A DNA stretch of 24,939 bases from JBBIND01 sp037444075 (GCA_037444075.1 JBBIND010000064.1:1-24939); one strand, 5' to 3'; positions 1 to 7,744 are shown, counted from the first letter of the stretch. Numbers and translations are program-made. The notes: generated by a model from the letters alone, not told the origin.

Positions 1-185
1 GGGGCGATGGCCCGGCCGACCTGCTCGGAGAGCCACTGGGCCAGCGGCTCCAGGGCCGCGCGGCCCGCCGGCGAGTTCGGATTCGCCAGCGCGGCGGCGT
101 CGCACTGCGCGGCCAGGGCCGCGACGCGGCGGCGTCCCTCGGCCACGGCCCGATCCGCCTCGGCGTTCGCCTGGGCGGCCCCCAT
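1..185 (-). CDS. Possible partial coding fragment of very high GC, edge of window
   Basis: This frame is open on the minus strand to the window edge, about 61 codons, with an ATG at 185-183. Its third codon positions are almost all G or C, and the translation is an Ala/Arg/Glu-rich, helix-prone peptide with a normal composition (it includes QWLSEQVGRAIA). The plus-strand reading of the same bases is Arg-rich and implausible as protein. By my count about 33 of the first 180 bases are A or T, so GC is near 82%, whereas the DNA from about 190 onward is near 57-60%. I do not recognise the peptide. It could be a genuine neighbouring gene end, or DNA of another organism joined by misassembly. The ATG may not be the real start, because the frame stays open a little further upstream. 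Confidence 0.3.
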   Translation of the reverse strand, partial: MGAAQANAEADRAVAEGRRRVAALAAQCDAAALANPNSPAGRAALEPLAQWLSEQVGRAIA

Positions 186-464
186 CTGTTGCGTTTGCCG
201 GACGGGCGCCTGCTGGCCGCAGGCAGGCTGTACGACGGCAAGCAACGCACATCGCTATGCTGGCTGGACCCGGAGGAAGCGACACTTACGGAGTTCCTGA
301 CACTTCCTTCCGGAGGAGATACGAGTTACCCCGGCCTCGTTTTCCACAACGGCGTGCTTTGGGTAAGTTACTACTCCAGCCATGAAGGCAAAAGCGCCAT
401 CTACCTGGCGCGAGTGAGAATACCCGAACCGGCTCAATCACGGCAACGATCATGGAAAGACTGA
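159..464 (+). CDS. Sialidase-like (BNR-fold) protein, C-terminal fragment
   Basis: Only the last ~100 residues are present, ending at the TAA at 462-464. The stretch GGPHLLRLPDGRLLAAGRLY, then RTSLCWLDPE, then LPSGGDTSYPGLV and LWVSYYSSHEGKSAIYLA, is the closing blade pattern I associate with exo-alpha-sialidase-like BNR/Asp-box proteins that are common in Acidobacteriota and Planctomycetota. Substrate cannot be told from this part, and many family members are not true sialidases. The frame stays open leftward to base 3, but what it encodes before ~159 is Arg-rich and does not look like the family. I therefore place the supported left limit at 159 rather than at a start codon; the TTG at 189 is not a credible start. 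The end overlaps the start of the next gene by 13 bases. Confidence 0.6.
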   Translation, partial: LGVRLGGPHLLRLPDGRLLAAGRLYDGKQRTSLCWLDPEEATLTEFLTLPSGGDTSYPGLVFHNGVLWVSYYSSHEGKSAIYLARVRIPEPAQSRQRSWKD

Positions 465-1066
465 TTCTGACTGCTTTGTTGGCTGGGCTTCTGGGCTGCT
501 CGCCTCGGCCCGCTTCGGAATCGGAACCGGGGGCGGCTGCTCCTCCGGCGGGGCAACTCGCAGCGGCGCCGGAAGTCCTGCAATTCTACGCGCATCCCGG
601 CCGCCTCAAGGCGGGAGAATCCACCAACCTTTGCTACGGCGTGTCGGGCGCCACCAAAGTCACCCTGTCACCGCCCGTGGCAAAGTTGACCCCTTCCCGC
701 AATCGATGCGTACAGGTAACACCTGCCAGCAGTACTATTTACACCCTGCTCGCGGAAGGCGAAGGCGGCGCCATCACGGCCAGTTTCAGGCTGGAAGTGG
801 AGACGCCGGGTCCCCCGCCACCACCGCCGCTCATCCGCCTCTTCCTTTCGAGCTCACCGGAAGTGCGCGCGGGCCAGCCGGTGACTCTGTGCTACGGCGT
901 CGAAGGGGCCCGTTCCGTGCGCATCGAACCGCTGCCGGACGCTCTGGAAGTGGCCGAAAACAAGTGCTTCTCCGCAAGTCCGGCGAAAACCACCACCTAC
1001 ACGCTGGTCGCCGAGGGGCTGGACAAGCGCACCGAGCAGCGCTCACTCACCGTCACCGTGCGCTAG
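452..1066 (+). CDS. Small lipoprotein with two tandem Cys-paired Ig-like domains
   Basis: The 204-residue protein starts with a lipoprotein signal: Arg3, a hydrophobic stretch, and lipobox L13-L14-G15 before Cys16. A low-complexity Ala/Pro/Glu linker follows to about residue 40. Two copies of the same ~75-residue unit then occur, roughly 42-117 and 128-204, separated by a run of six prolines at 121-126. Each copy has LCYGV near its start and a second Cys exactly 25 residues later (Cys61/Cys86 and Cys147/Cys172; period 86), and ends with TxYTLxAEG. That suggests two beta-sandwich modules, each closed by one disulfide, in an envelope-anchored protein. I do not recognise a named family. No clear Shine-Dalgarno is seen. 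The 13-base overlap with the sialidase-like gene suggests co-transcription. Confidence 0.75.
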   Translation: MERLILTALLAGLLGCSPRPASESEPGAAAPPAGQLAAAPEVLQFYAHPGRLKAGESTNLCYGVSGATKVTLSPPVAKLTPSRNRCVQVTPASSTIYTLLAEGEGGAITASFRLEVETPGPPPPPPLIRLFLSSSPEVRAGQPVTLCYGVEGARSVRIEPLPDALEVAENKCFSASPAKTTTYTLVAEGLDKRTEQRSLTVTVR

Positions 1067-1077
1067 CTGCGGACCGT

Positions 1078-1093
1078 GTAGGATGGCCTTCAG
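1078..1093. repeat. Copy 1 of a 16-base dispersed motif
   Basis: GTAGGATGGCCTTCAG lies in the 71-base gap between the convergent lipoprotein and methyltransferase genes. A second copy matching at 14 of 16 positions is at 9528-9543, also in an intergenic gap. The gap additionally holds short inverted repeats, CCAGT/ACTGG at 1107-1122 and GAAGT/ACTTC at 1124-1138, which could help end transcription from either side. Two copies are thin evidence for a repeat family. Confidence 0.35.
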
Positions 1094-1137
1094 TGTCCAC
1101 AGCCTGCCAGTAAACTGACTGGGGAAGTTGACGACTT

Positions 1138-1788
1138 CTACTTCCAGGCAAGCCAGGCAATGAACAGACCGTCCGGTTCGACATCCTCCCAGTAGGAGAT
1201 ATAGCGGCTCTCCACGCGGCGGCAGTGCCGGCCGAGCAACTTCTCCATTTCCTTGCGCTCGAACCAGCGCTCCCACGCGGGCGTTTCCAGCTTCCCCCAC
1301 TGGGCGGCGTTCTTGTCGATGACCGCGATGCGCCCGCCGGGACGAACCACGCGGCACAACTCGGCTACCGCCAGTTCTATGTCCACCGCGTGCTCGAGCG
1401 ACTCGGTCGCGTAGGCGCCGTCGAACATCCCTTCCCCGAACGGCAGTGCCGTCAGCGTCCCGGCGCAGCGGCGCATTCCGGCAGGGGCATGATGCAGCAT
1501 GGCTTCCGCCAGGTCCAACCCCCAGACCTCGGCTTCGGGGTGGCGCTCCAGCAGTACCCGTGCAAACCGCCCTTTGCCGCACCCGGCATCCAGGACGCGT
1601 TGCCCGCTAAGCTCTCCCAAGTGCTCGAGGATCAGTTTGACGTGGTAGATGCGTGGGTCAATCGTGGTGGGGAAATGCTCCTCATCGGAAGCGGCGGCCT
1701 CAAACGAAGCGCGGATCTGCTTCAACAGATCCGCGCTCATGGAACGCTTCCGGCGGCGGCCCGGCCAGAGCCGCCTGAAGAAACTCAT
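1138..1788 (-). CDS. Class I SAM-dependent methyltransferase
   Basis: This 216-residue protein has a Rossmann methyltransferase core. Motif I VLDAGCGKGRFA is at 65-76 (SAM glycine loop), an acidic residue ends strand 2 (WGLDLAEAML, 89-98), LPFGEGMFD (115-123) fits motif II, and VVRPGGRI (147-154) fits the motif III region. This pattern is typical of methyltransferase type 11 (UbiE/small-molecule) enzymes. The substrate is not evident. The N-terminus is very basic (FRRLWPGRRRKRS); the real start could instead be Met17 at 1740, and neither site has a strong Shine-Dalgarno. The gene lies 6 bases downstream of the phosphofructokinase stop, so the two are probably one operon with the methyltransferase second. 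Confidence 0.8.
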   Translation of the reverse strand: MSFFRRLWPGRRRKRSMSADLLKQIRASFEAAASDEEHFPTTIDPRIYHVKLILEHLGELSGQRVLDAGCGKGRFARVLLERHPEAEVWGLDLAEAMLHHAPAGMRRCAGTLTALPFGEGMFDGAYATESLEHAVDIELAVAELCRVVRPGGRIAVIDKNAAQWGKLETPAWERWFERKEMEKLLGRHCRRVESRYISYWEDVEPDGLFIAWLAWK

Positions 1789-1794
1789 CGAGAT

Positions 1795-2979
1795 CTACGC
1801 CCGGGTCAGGAAGATGGGCAATCCCAGCTTGTTGGCGTAGTTGGGCCGGTACCGCTCAGTGTTGTACATGGCCTCGACGTCGACCCTCCGCGGGCCTAAC
1901 TTCGGGTCCGGGATGGGCATCATGGTGTAGCAGCCGTTGACGATGGCTGTCATCAGGCCGCTCTTGCCTTCCAGAATGCAGTCAAACGCCATGTTGCCGA
2001 AGGTGAGCGCCACCATTTTGTCCATGAAGTCCGGCTCGCCCCCGCGCAGGTCGTAGGTGAGGTCACTCACCACCGTCTCCTCGCCGATCATGCGCTTGAC
2101 TTCTTCGCTGAAGCTCTCGGCGACGCTGGCCTTCTTGCGGTGCCCGTAGGCATCGGCCTCACCGTAATGCTGCACCTTGTAGCCTTTCCATTGGGCGCCT
2201 TCGCTGAGCACCACCAGAGCATAGTTACTCGGGTTCTCGCGCTTGTCCTGCGCCAGTAAATCAACCATCTTGGCCAGATCGAACTCGTATTCCGGAATGG
2301 CGCAGCGCATGGGGGTGACATAAGCGGTGTAGAGAGCCGTGTAGCCGGCGTCCCGCCCAAACACCCGGAATACGCCGACGCGCTCGTGCGAGCCGATGGT
2401 CGTGCGCTGCCGGTTGACGGCGGAGGTGGCGCGCGTAATGGCCGTCGAAAACCCGATGCAATACTCGGTGTTGCGGACGTCGTTGTCCATCGTCTTGGGG
2501 ATGGCCACCACTTTGACGCCGAGCCTGTCGAGAGCCGCGGCATAACTCAGCGTGTCGTCGCCCCCTATGGCCACCAGACAATCGATCTTCAAACCTTCGA
2601 GGTTCTTCAGCACCTGCTGGCTGATGTCGTAGACGGTGCTCTTCTCGCCATCTTTCACCACTTCCCGGGATGGGTAATCCGCCGCATTCAAATGAGCGGG
2701 CAGTTTCTTCATCTTGGAAGGGTTCGTCCGGCTGGTGTGCAGGAAGGTGCCGCCGGTGCGGTCGATCGTGCGAGTGTTGTCGCGCGATAGAGGCAGTATG
2801 TAGTTTTCGCGGGAAGCCTCCTCCTCCAGGTTGAGGTGAGTCAGCCCTTCCCAGCCGCGCCGGATGCCGATGATCTCATACCCGTTTTCGCTGCTGCGGT
2901 AGGTAACGCCTTTGATGACAGCGTTCAAGCCGGGCACGTCGCCGCCACCCGTTAATATGCCAATGCGTCTTGATGCCAT
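1795..2979 (-). CDS. 6-phosphofructokinase, pyrophosphate-type active site
   Basis: The 394-residue product belongs to the PfkA/Pfp family, which phosphorylates fructose 6-phosphate to fructose 1,6-bisphosphate in the cytoplasm. Visible motifs are the N-terminal loop GILTGGGDVPGLNA (7-20), IGGDDT (138-143), PKTMDND with the catalytic-base Asp (161-167), FGRDAGY (207-213) and IPEYEF (228-233). Established family knowledge: Asp in GGDD (Gly in E. coli PfkA at 104) and Lys in PKT (Gly at 124) mark pyrophosphate-dependent enzymes, while ATP enzymes have GGDG and PGT. I therefore infer PPi as phosphoryl donor and a reversible reaction, though some enzymes with these residues differ. Start choice is supported by AGGAG at 2985-2989, five bases before the ATG. 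Confidence 0.88.
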   Translation of the reverse strand: MASRRIGILTGGGDVPGLNAVIKGVTYRSSENGYEIIGIRRGWEGLTHLNLEEEASRENYILPLSRDNTRTIDRTGGTFLHTSRTNPSKMKKLPAHLNAADYPSREVVKDGEKSTVYDISQQVLKNLEGLKIDCLVAIGGDDTLSYAAALDRLGVKVVAIPKTMDNDVRNTEYCIGFSTAITRATSAVNRQRTTIGSHERVGVFRVFGRDAGYTALYTAYVTPMRCAIPEYEFDLAKMVDLLAQDKRENPSNYALVVLSEGAQWKGYKVQHYGEADAYGHRKKASVAESFSEEVKRMIGEETVVSDLTYDLRGGEPDFMDKMVALTFGNMAFDCILEGKSGLMTAIVNGCYTMMPIPDPKLGPRRVDVEAMYNTERYRPNYANKLGLPIFLTRA

Positions 2980-3016
2980 GAATACTCCTGATGAGAATAG
3001 CGGTGCTTTCTAAAGA

Positions 3017-3022
3017 ATTATA
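3017..3022 (-). promoter_or_regulatory. Candidate -10 box upstream of the phosphofructokinase gene
   Basis: The minus strand carries a perfect TATAAT here, about 38 bases before the phosphofructokinase start, in an otherwise GC-rich gap of 77 bases. No good -35 hexamer is seen at 16-18 bases spacing, so this is a suggestion only. Confidence 0.35.
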
Positions 3023-3056
3023 GCCTCCCGGGCCCATCCCGGTCTGCCCGCGGGGA

Positions 3057-3500
3057 TTACTCGCGCAGGCCTTTCACGCTCACCGTCATGTCGATGCCTT
3101 CCCGGATGCTCTGTGTGACGGTGCAGAAGTCCTCGAACAAATCGACGCAGCCCTTGGCGCGTTCCAGGTCTGCGGGGGCCAGCCCCGGGTCAATGGTCAC
3201 TTCCACCTTGCCTACTCTCAAGCGCCCCCGGTCGTTTCGCAGAATCGGCACCTTCACGTTCGTGCGAATGCCGGAAGGTTGCAGGCGCTTCTTCCCCAGG
3301 CAGAACAGGAGGCTGGCGCTGAGGCAACTGCCCATCGCCGCAGCCAGAATCCGGCTCGGGCTCGGAGCCTCGTCCTTGCCCAACGGCGCCGGCTCGTCGA
3401 TCATCAAATCGGCGTGTCCGGGCTTGTCGAACTTCACTCTGAACTCGTACCCTTCCACCTGCTCTATGGCGATTTCGAATTGGCTGACCGTTTCGCTCAT
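3057..3500 (-). CDS. OsmC/YhfA-family thiol peroxidase-like protein
   Basis: The 147-residue protein shows the OsmC-family layout. An N-terminal strand region is followed by SPSRILAAAMGSCLSASL with Cys59 on the central helix, and by FEDFCTVTQSI with Cys126. These are the two conserved cysteines that OsmC/Ohr proteins use to reduce peroxides. Sequence alone does not say whether it acts on organic hydroperoxides, and the YhfA-like branch is less well understood. The start at 3500 is chosen because AAGGAGG lies at 3507-3513, six bases before the ATG. The reading frame continues upstream to 3641, but that extension is Arg-rich and has no ribosome site. A short perfect inverted repeat CCGAT-AA-ATCGG at 3559-3570 lies in the upstream gap and could be an operator. 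Confidence 0.82.
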   Translation of the reverse strand: MSETVSQFEIAIEQVEGYEFRVKFDKPGHADLMIDEPAPLGKDEAPSPSRILAAAMGSCLSASLLFCLGKKRLQPSGIRTNVKVPILRNDRGRLRVGKVEVTIDPGLAPADLERAKGCVDLFEDFCTVTQSIREGIDMTVSVKGLRE

Positions 3501-3603
3501 CGCATTCCTCCTTAGAAGCAGCCGGCGGACGCGGCTCTTGAAGCGCACCTCAACCGGCCCGATAAATCGGTGACGTCCGCCATGCCTGGCGCCTGCTCTC
3601 AGC

Positions 3604-4992
3604 TTAATGCGTGTGCAGCAGTTCCCGGAGGGCGGCGGCAATCCGCGGGGCTGCCTCCGGACCCACGGAATTCACTTCCCCATACCAGCGTTTTTCCGCG
3701 TTCTGGAGCCAGGGTGTCTTTTCATCCCACTCCGCGAGCGGAATGATGTAGCCGATCATGTCGTTGGCCATCCCGAACAGCATCCGGTAGGGCGCGGTCA
3801 TCATGCGCTTGATGGCCGGCTCGACAGCTGCATCGGGGAAGTCCGCTCCCGCGTAGCGTTCCACGCCGCCCACGCTCAACTCCGGGTATAACTCGCCCGG
3901 CACGAGCGCCGCTTCGAGGATGGGCCGCTCGCCCCAACTGAGGCGCAACACACCCACCGGCACGTTCATGCTTGAACCGGACGAAAGTTCCTGGCGGCCC
4001 TTGAATAACCCCAACTTGGCGGCTAATCGGAAGTTCGTGTTCGTGACCGGAATCTCCACTAGCTTTTCGCGGTAGCTGAGCCGGTCTACTTTGATCGGTT
4101 TCTGCCGCAGCACCGCCGCGGCGGCGATTTCGGCTGCCCGCACGCCGACAATCTCGGCCTTGCGGAAGCTGCCAGCCGGCGCGGGTTGCCCGGTCTTCGG
4201 GTCCTGGATTTTGGCGTTCAGCGGCGACTGCATGCCGCCGACGGCGCCGTTGATGAACACGGCCACTCCGCCTAATTGCTCCTCCAGGCGCGTGTACAGC
4301 GCAGCCACGTAATCCGCCGTAATCAGCGTGTTCTTCGAGCCCAGCGCCTCGGGGTGGTTGGCCCAGTTCAGCAGCGTTCCAATCTGCTCGTTGCCGGGAC
4401 CGGTGGCCCTCAGCATGATCAACTCTGAATCGTGCACCACCGGCGGCCGGTTGTCCGCGATATAGGCGTCCAACTCGGGCGTGTGCGCGTGGGCGAATGT
4501 CAGCCGCGCCGGCTTCACGGACTTCACAGCCGCTACGATGGCTTCCACGGTGCGCTCGGTCAGGAGCTTCATGTAGGCGTCGTTGACGCCGCTCACGCCG
4601 ATGGAGGGACCCCACAGGCCCATGGTGTCTGGCGCTTCGTGGTTGTGCGTTGCCGTCACCACTACGTCCGCCGGCCGCTTGAGGCGTTTCGCCGCTTCCA
4701 CGCGGATGCGCTGAATGTCGTCGTAGAAGAGCCCGACCGAATCCACGCCGCAGAGCACCACCGTCCGCCCTCCGGCTTCGAGCGCCATGCAGCGCGCCCA
4801 CAGGTCATCGTGAATGGCGGTAGCGACCCGATTCTGGCCGAACCCGCCAATATAGACCGGGGCATGAGCTTTCAGGTCGGGAGTGACTGTCCGCTTGGCC
4901 GCGCCTGCCCGGACTTGTCCCAGGCAGACGCACGCCATCATCAGCAGAACAAAGGCCACCCTCGCGGGTGGCCTCAAAAAGTGGCTATTCAT
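3604..4992 (-). CDS. Exported neutral/alkaline ceramidase-family protein (short form)
   Basis: A 462-residue product starting at MNSHFL, with a signal peptide of about 30 residues (hydrophobic VAFVLLMMACVCLG). The mature part matches the N-terminal catalytic domain of neutral/alkaline non-lysosomal ceramidases. It has GGFGQNRVATAIHDDLWARC (49-68), VDSVGLFYDD (83-92), THNHEAPDT (115-123) and NWANHPEAL (209-217). His116/His118 and His213 sit where the zinc ligands are expected. True ceramidases are about 650-750 residues and have an extra C-terminal domain that is absent here. I therefore call only the family; the substrate may not be a ceramide. The frame is open upstream to 5211, but that part runs into the preceding gene and lacks a signal-like start. 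Its start lies 11 bases after the isomerase stop, so the two genes are likely co-transcribed. Confidence 0.75.
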   Translation of the reverse strand: MNSHFLRPPARVAFVLLMMACVCLGQVRAGAAKRTVTPDLKAHAPVYIGGFGQNRVATAIHDDLWARCMALEAGGRTVVLCGVDSVGLFYDDIQRIRVEAAKRLKRPADVVVTATHNHEAPDTMGLWGPSIGVSGVNDAYMKLLTERTVEAIVAAVKSVKPARLTFAHAHTPELDAYIADNRPPVVHDSELIMLRATGPGNEQIGTLLNWANHPEALGSKNTLITADYVAALYTRLEEQLGGVAVFINGAVGGMQSPLNAKIQDPKTGQPAPAGSFRKAEIVGVRAAEIAAAAVLRQKPIKVDRLSYREKLVEIPVTNTNFRLAAKLGLFKGRQELSSGSSMNVPVGVLRLSWGERPILEAALVPGELYPELSVGGVERYAGADFPDAAVEPAIKRMMTAPYRMLFGMANDMIGYIIPLAEWDEKTPWLQNAEKRWYGEVNSVGPEAAPRIAAALRELLHTH

Positions 4993-5003
4993 TGAAGATG
5001 TTT

Positions 5004-5978
5004 CTAAGCGCTGACGTTGTCCACCCACCACGGGGCGGACGGCTGGTCCCGGATCACAATGTCGTTCAGGAAATTGGCCGCTTTGGTCAGCCCTTCCTCG
5101 GGCGACATCAGCGTGTCTTCGTGCTCGATGGACAGCACGTAATCGTAGCCATACATCCGGAGCGTCGAAATGAATTCCCGCCACCACTCGGCGCCATGAC
5201 CGTAGCCGCAAGTACGGAAGATCCAGGCGCGGTTGGGCTCGTCCGTATACAGCTTCATGTCGAGCACGCCCGTCTTGGGCAGATTGGCGCTGTAGATCTG
5301 CGTGTCTTTGGCGTGCACGTGGAAGATGGAGTCGCCCAGCACGCGGATGGCCTTGATGGGATCAATGCCCTGCCAGAACATATGGCTGGGATCGTAGTTG
5401 CAGCCAATGGCCGGGCCGGCGATTTCGCGCAGCCGCAGCATGGTCTCGGGGTTGTAAACGATGAAGCCCGGGTGCATCTCGATGGCGATCTTCACGCCGT
5501 GATCGGCCGCGAACTTCGCGGCGCCTGTCCAGAAGGGCGTCACCTTCTTTTCCCACTGCCACTTCAGCAGGTCCTGGTAGTGCGGCGGCCAGGGCGAGGT
5601 CACCCAGTTGGGGCACTTGGCCGTGTCGCTGTCCCCCGGGCAGCCCGAAAAGTCGATCACCACGGGCACGCCCAGCTTTTCGGCCAGCAGGACCGTCTTG
5701 CGCTGCACTTCCTGGTTGGCTTTCGCGATGGCCTCATTGGGGTGCAGTGGCTCGCCGTGGCAGCTCAGGGCGCTGATGGTGAAGCCGTGATCATCCAGCT
5801 TCTTTTTGAACTCGGTGAGGGCTTTTTCGTCCTCCAGCATGGACAGCTTGCAGTGCGGGTCGCCCGGATAGTTGCCCGTTCCGAGCTCGACCGTGTTGAC
5901 GTTCAGGCTCTTGATCTTCTCCAGCACCTGATCCAGAGAAAGCTGCGCCAGTAGTGCGGTGAAAACTCCAACTCTCAT
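5004..5978 (-). CDS. Sugar phosphate isomerase/epimerase, xylose-isomerase-like TIM barrel
   Basis: The 324-residue protein fits the AP-endonuclease-2/xylose-isomerase-like TIM barrel family. Likely metal ligands are Glu167 (IEMHPG), Asp196 with His199 (NYDPSHM), His222 (HVHAKD) and Glu285 (SIEHED), the usual Glu-Asp-His-Glu set for divalent-metal ketose/aldose interconversion. There is no signal peptide, so it acts in the cytoplasm. A strong Shine-Dalgarno (AAGGAGG, 5989-5995) precedes the ATG and marks this gene as the likely first of a two-gene operon with the ceramidase-family gene. The exact sugar is not predictable; members act on inositols, erythrulose phosphate, rare hexoses and others. 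Confidence 0.82.
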   Translation of the reverse strand: MRVGVFTALLAQLSLDQVLEKIKSLNVNTVELGTGNYPGDPHCKLSMLEDEKALTEFKKKLDDHGFTISALSCHGEPLHPNEAIAKANQEVQRKTVLLAEKLGVPVVIDFSGCPGDSDTAKCPNWVTSPWPPHYQDLLKWQWEKKVTPFWTGAAKFAADHGVKIAIEMHPGFIVYNPETMLRLREIAGPAIGCNYDPSHMFWQGIDPIKAIRVLGDSIFHVHAKDTQIYSANLPKTGVLDMKLYTDEPNRAWIFRTCGYGHGAEWWREFISTLRMYGYDYVLSIEHEDTLMSPEEGLTKAANFLNDIVIRDQPSAPWWVDNVSA

Positions 5979-6033
5979 GGTATTGGTTCCTCCTTAGTCA
6001 ATGCCCTGGGGGCGTTGGCAAGTGATCAGAATA

Positions 6034-7671
6034 TCACACGGCCCCGGCGGCCCTGTCCGTCACCCCCAGCAGGTTCACGACGCGTTCCCCGAGTTGCCGG
6101 CCCACCATCTCTTCCTCGTCCACCACCTCGCCTGCGCCGGCCATCGCCAGGGAGTCCGCCACGATGTGGTAACGCGCCCGGGCGATCACCCGAACCTGCG
6201 GGGCGATCAGCCGGGCCTGCCGGATAATCAGCCGCGCCGTCTGCGGATCCGGAATGGTGACCACCAGCGCGAGCGCCAGGTCCAGCCCGGCGTGATGCAG
6301 AATCTCAGGTTGCGTGGCATCGCCGACCATGATGGGCAGGTTGGTTCTTTGAGCCGCCACCGTGTTGGGATTCAGCTCCAGGACCAATACCGGCACCTCC
6401 GCCGCGCTCAAGGCCGTTACTACTGCCTGACCGGCCGGCCCGTAGCCCACGATCAGCACGCGCCTGTCGCTGGGCCGCGCAAGGATCGAAGGCGCGCGGA
6501 TTTCACCGCCCTCCCACAGCCCCCCCGCGCGCGTCGCCGCGGCAATCAGGTACGGCGTCAACAACAGAGTAATCACCGAAGCGCCCAGCAGCGCGTCGAA
6601 GACCCAGGCTTCGATCAAGTTAGTCCGCTTGGCGACCTCTATGAGCACGAAGGAGAACTCGCCTATCTGGGCCAGTGCCAAGCCTGTTGCCAAGGCTGTC
6701 GCCCGCGGCTGCCTGAACAGCCGTACCAGCCCGGTCACGATCAGCGCCTTCCCAACCAAGATGGCGAGCGCCAAAGCCAGCGCCAGGGCCATTTGTTCCA
6801 GGGAGGGCCGCACCACCAGCATCCCTACCGAGGCGAAGAAGATCGTCACAAACGCCGCTCGCAACGGCACCATGTCCGCGCGGATCTGTTCGGCGAAGGG
6901 GGTCTCCGCAAGCAACATGCCGGCCACAAAAGCGCCCAGCGCGGGTGACAGCCCAAGCTCGTGCGAGACCCACGTTATGGACAGGAACGTCGCCACGGCC
7001 AGCAGGATAGGCAGATCGCGGTTGCGGAAAGACGAAGCGATGTGCAGCAGCCGCGGAAGTCCGTACCGGCAGAGAATCAGCAGCACTCCCACCAGGGCGG
7101 CGCCTTTGGCGGCGTTCAGGCCGAACCCTGTCAGCGCCGCCCACCCCTCGGCGCCGGGCCCCAGCGCGCCAATCACCAGCAGCAGCGGCACAACGGCCAC
7201 ATCCTGCATCAGTAAGATGCCCAATGCACTCCGTCCGTGCAGACTGTCCATTTCAGCGCGGCTCGCCAGCACGCGCAGCGTAACCGCCGTGCTGCTCAGC
7301 GCCACCGCCGCGCCGATCACCACCGCTTCTGCCGGGGGCCGGCCGAATACCAGCGCCGCCAGCGCCGCCAAACCCAACGTGACAACGATTTGAAGGGTTC
7401 CGCCCAAGGTGGCCAGTGAGCCCAGTTCCCTCAGCCGGCGCCAGGAAAACTCGAGTCCGATGGTGAACAGCAGCAGCGCCACGCCGAGCTCCGCCACGCC
7501 CGCCGTCCCCTCGTCCGTCTGCACCAACCCCAGCCCGGCGGGACCTACCAGGATGCCCGTCAGCAGGTAGCCGACGATCGCGTTCTGCTTCAGCCGCTCC
7601 AGCAAAACGCCCAGTGCCAGCGCCGCGCCGAGCAGTCCCGCCGTTTGCAGAACGAACTGCCAGAAATCCAT
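6034..7671 (-). CDS. CPA2-family monovalent cation/proton antiporter with RCK_N domain
   Basis: The 545-residue protein has about 12 hydrophobic segments over the first ~385 residues. GLEFSWRRLRE near 75 and the family QD motif (LLMQDVAVVP, near 154-163) mark the CPA2/KefB-type transporter domain. A cytoplasmic regulatory domain follows, with the nucleotide-binding loop LIVGYGPAGQAV (~406-417) and GDATQPEIL (~450-458), a TrkA-N/RCK_N fold that senses NAD(H) or similar ligands. It ends soon after, with no RCK_C domain. The role is K+ or Na+ efflux in exchange for protons. The start at 7671 (MDFWQF) is preferred over in-frame codons up to 7857, because that extension overlaps the divergent gene and reads as its antisense. 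Confidence 0.87.
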   Translation of the reverse strand: MDFWQFVLQTAGLLGAALALGVLLERLKQNAIVGYLLTGILVGPAGLGLVQTDEGTAGVAELGVALLLFTIGLEFSWRRLRELGSLATLGGTLQIVVTLGLAALAALVFGRPPAEAVVIGAAVALSSTAVTLRVLASRAEMDSLHGRSALGILLMQDVAVVPLLLVIGALGPGAEGWAALTGFGLNAAKGAALVGVLLILCRYGLPRLLHIASSFRNRDLPILLAVATFLSITWVSHELGLSPALGAFVAGMLLAETPFAEQIRADMVPLRAAFVTIFFASVGMLVVRPSLEQMALALALALAILVGKALIVTGLVRLFRQPRATALATGLALAQIGEFSFVLIEVAKRTNLIEAWVFDALLGASVITLLLTPYLIAAATRAGGLWEGGEIRAPSILARPSDRRVLIVGYGPAGQAVVTALSAAEVPVLVLELNPNTVAAQRTNLPIMVGDATQPEILHHAGLDLALALVVTIPDPQTARLIIRQARLIAPQVRVIARARYHIVADSLAMAGAGEVVDEEEMVGRQLGERVVNLLGVTDRAAGAV

Positions 7672-7738
7672 GTCCCTATATGTGTACCTCGACACCCCCT
7701 CTCCAGCCAAGCCACGGAACAGATAGAATGGCCGGGCT

Positions 7739-7744
7739 AGGAGG
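7739..7744 (+). promoter_or_regulatory. Ribosome binding site of the racemase-family gene, in a divergent promoter gap
   Basis: AGGAGG ends six bases before the ATG at 7751 and fixes that start. The 79-base gap 7672-7750 separates divergent genes and must hold both promoters. TAGAAT at 7724-7729 is a possible -10 for the rightward gene, without a convincing -35. Confidence 0.6.

Noticed and set aside
189..464. TTG at 189 as a true start of a 91-residue protein
   Set aside because: Family similarity already begins at about 159, so this is an internal codon of a truncated gene.
3501..3641. Longer start for the OsmC-like gene
   Set aside because: The extension is Arg-rich with no family similarity, whereas AAGGAGG marks the ATG at 3500.
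4993..5211. Longer start for the ceramidase-family gene
   Set aside because: It lies inside the isomerase gene, is Arg-rich, and would bury the signal peptide that begins at 4992.
4968..5954. Long plus-strand frame opposite the isomerase gene
   Set aside because: His/Gln/Arg-rich translation without family motifs; a shadow of the GC-rich gene on the other strand.
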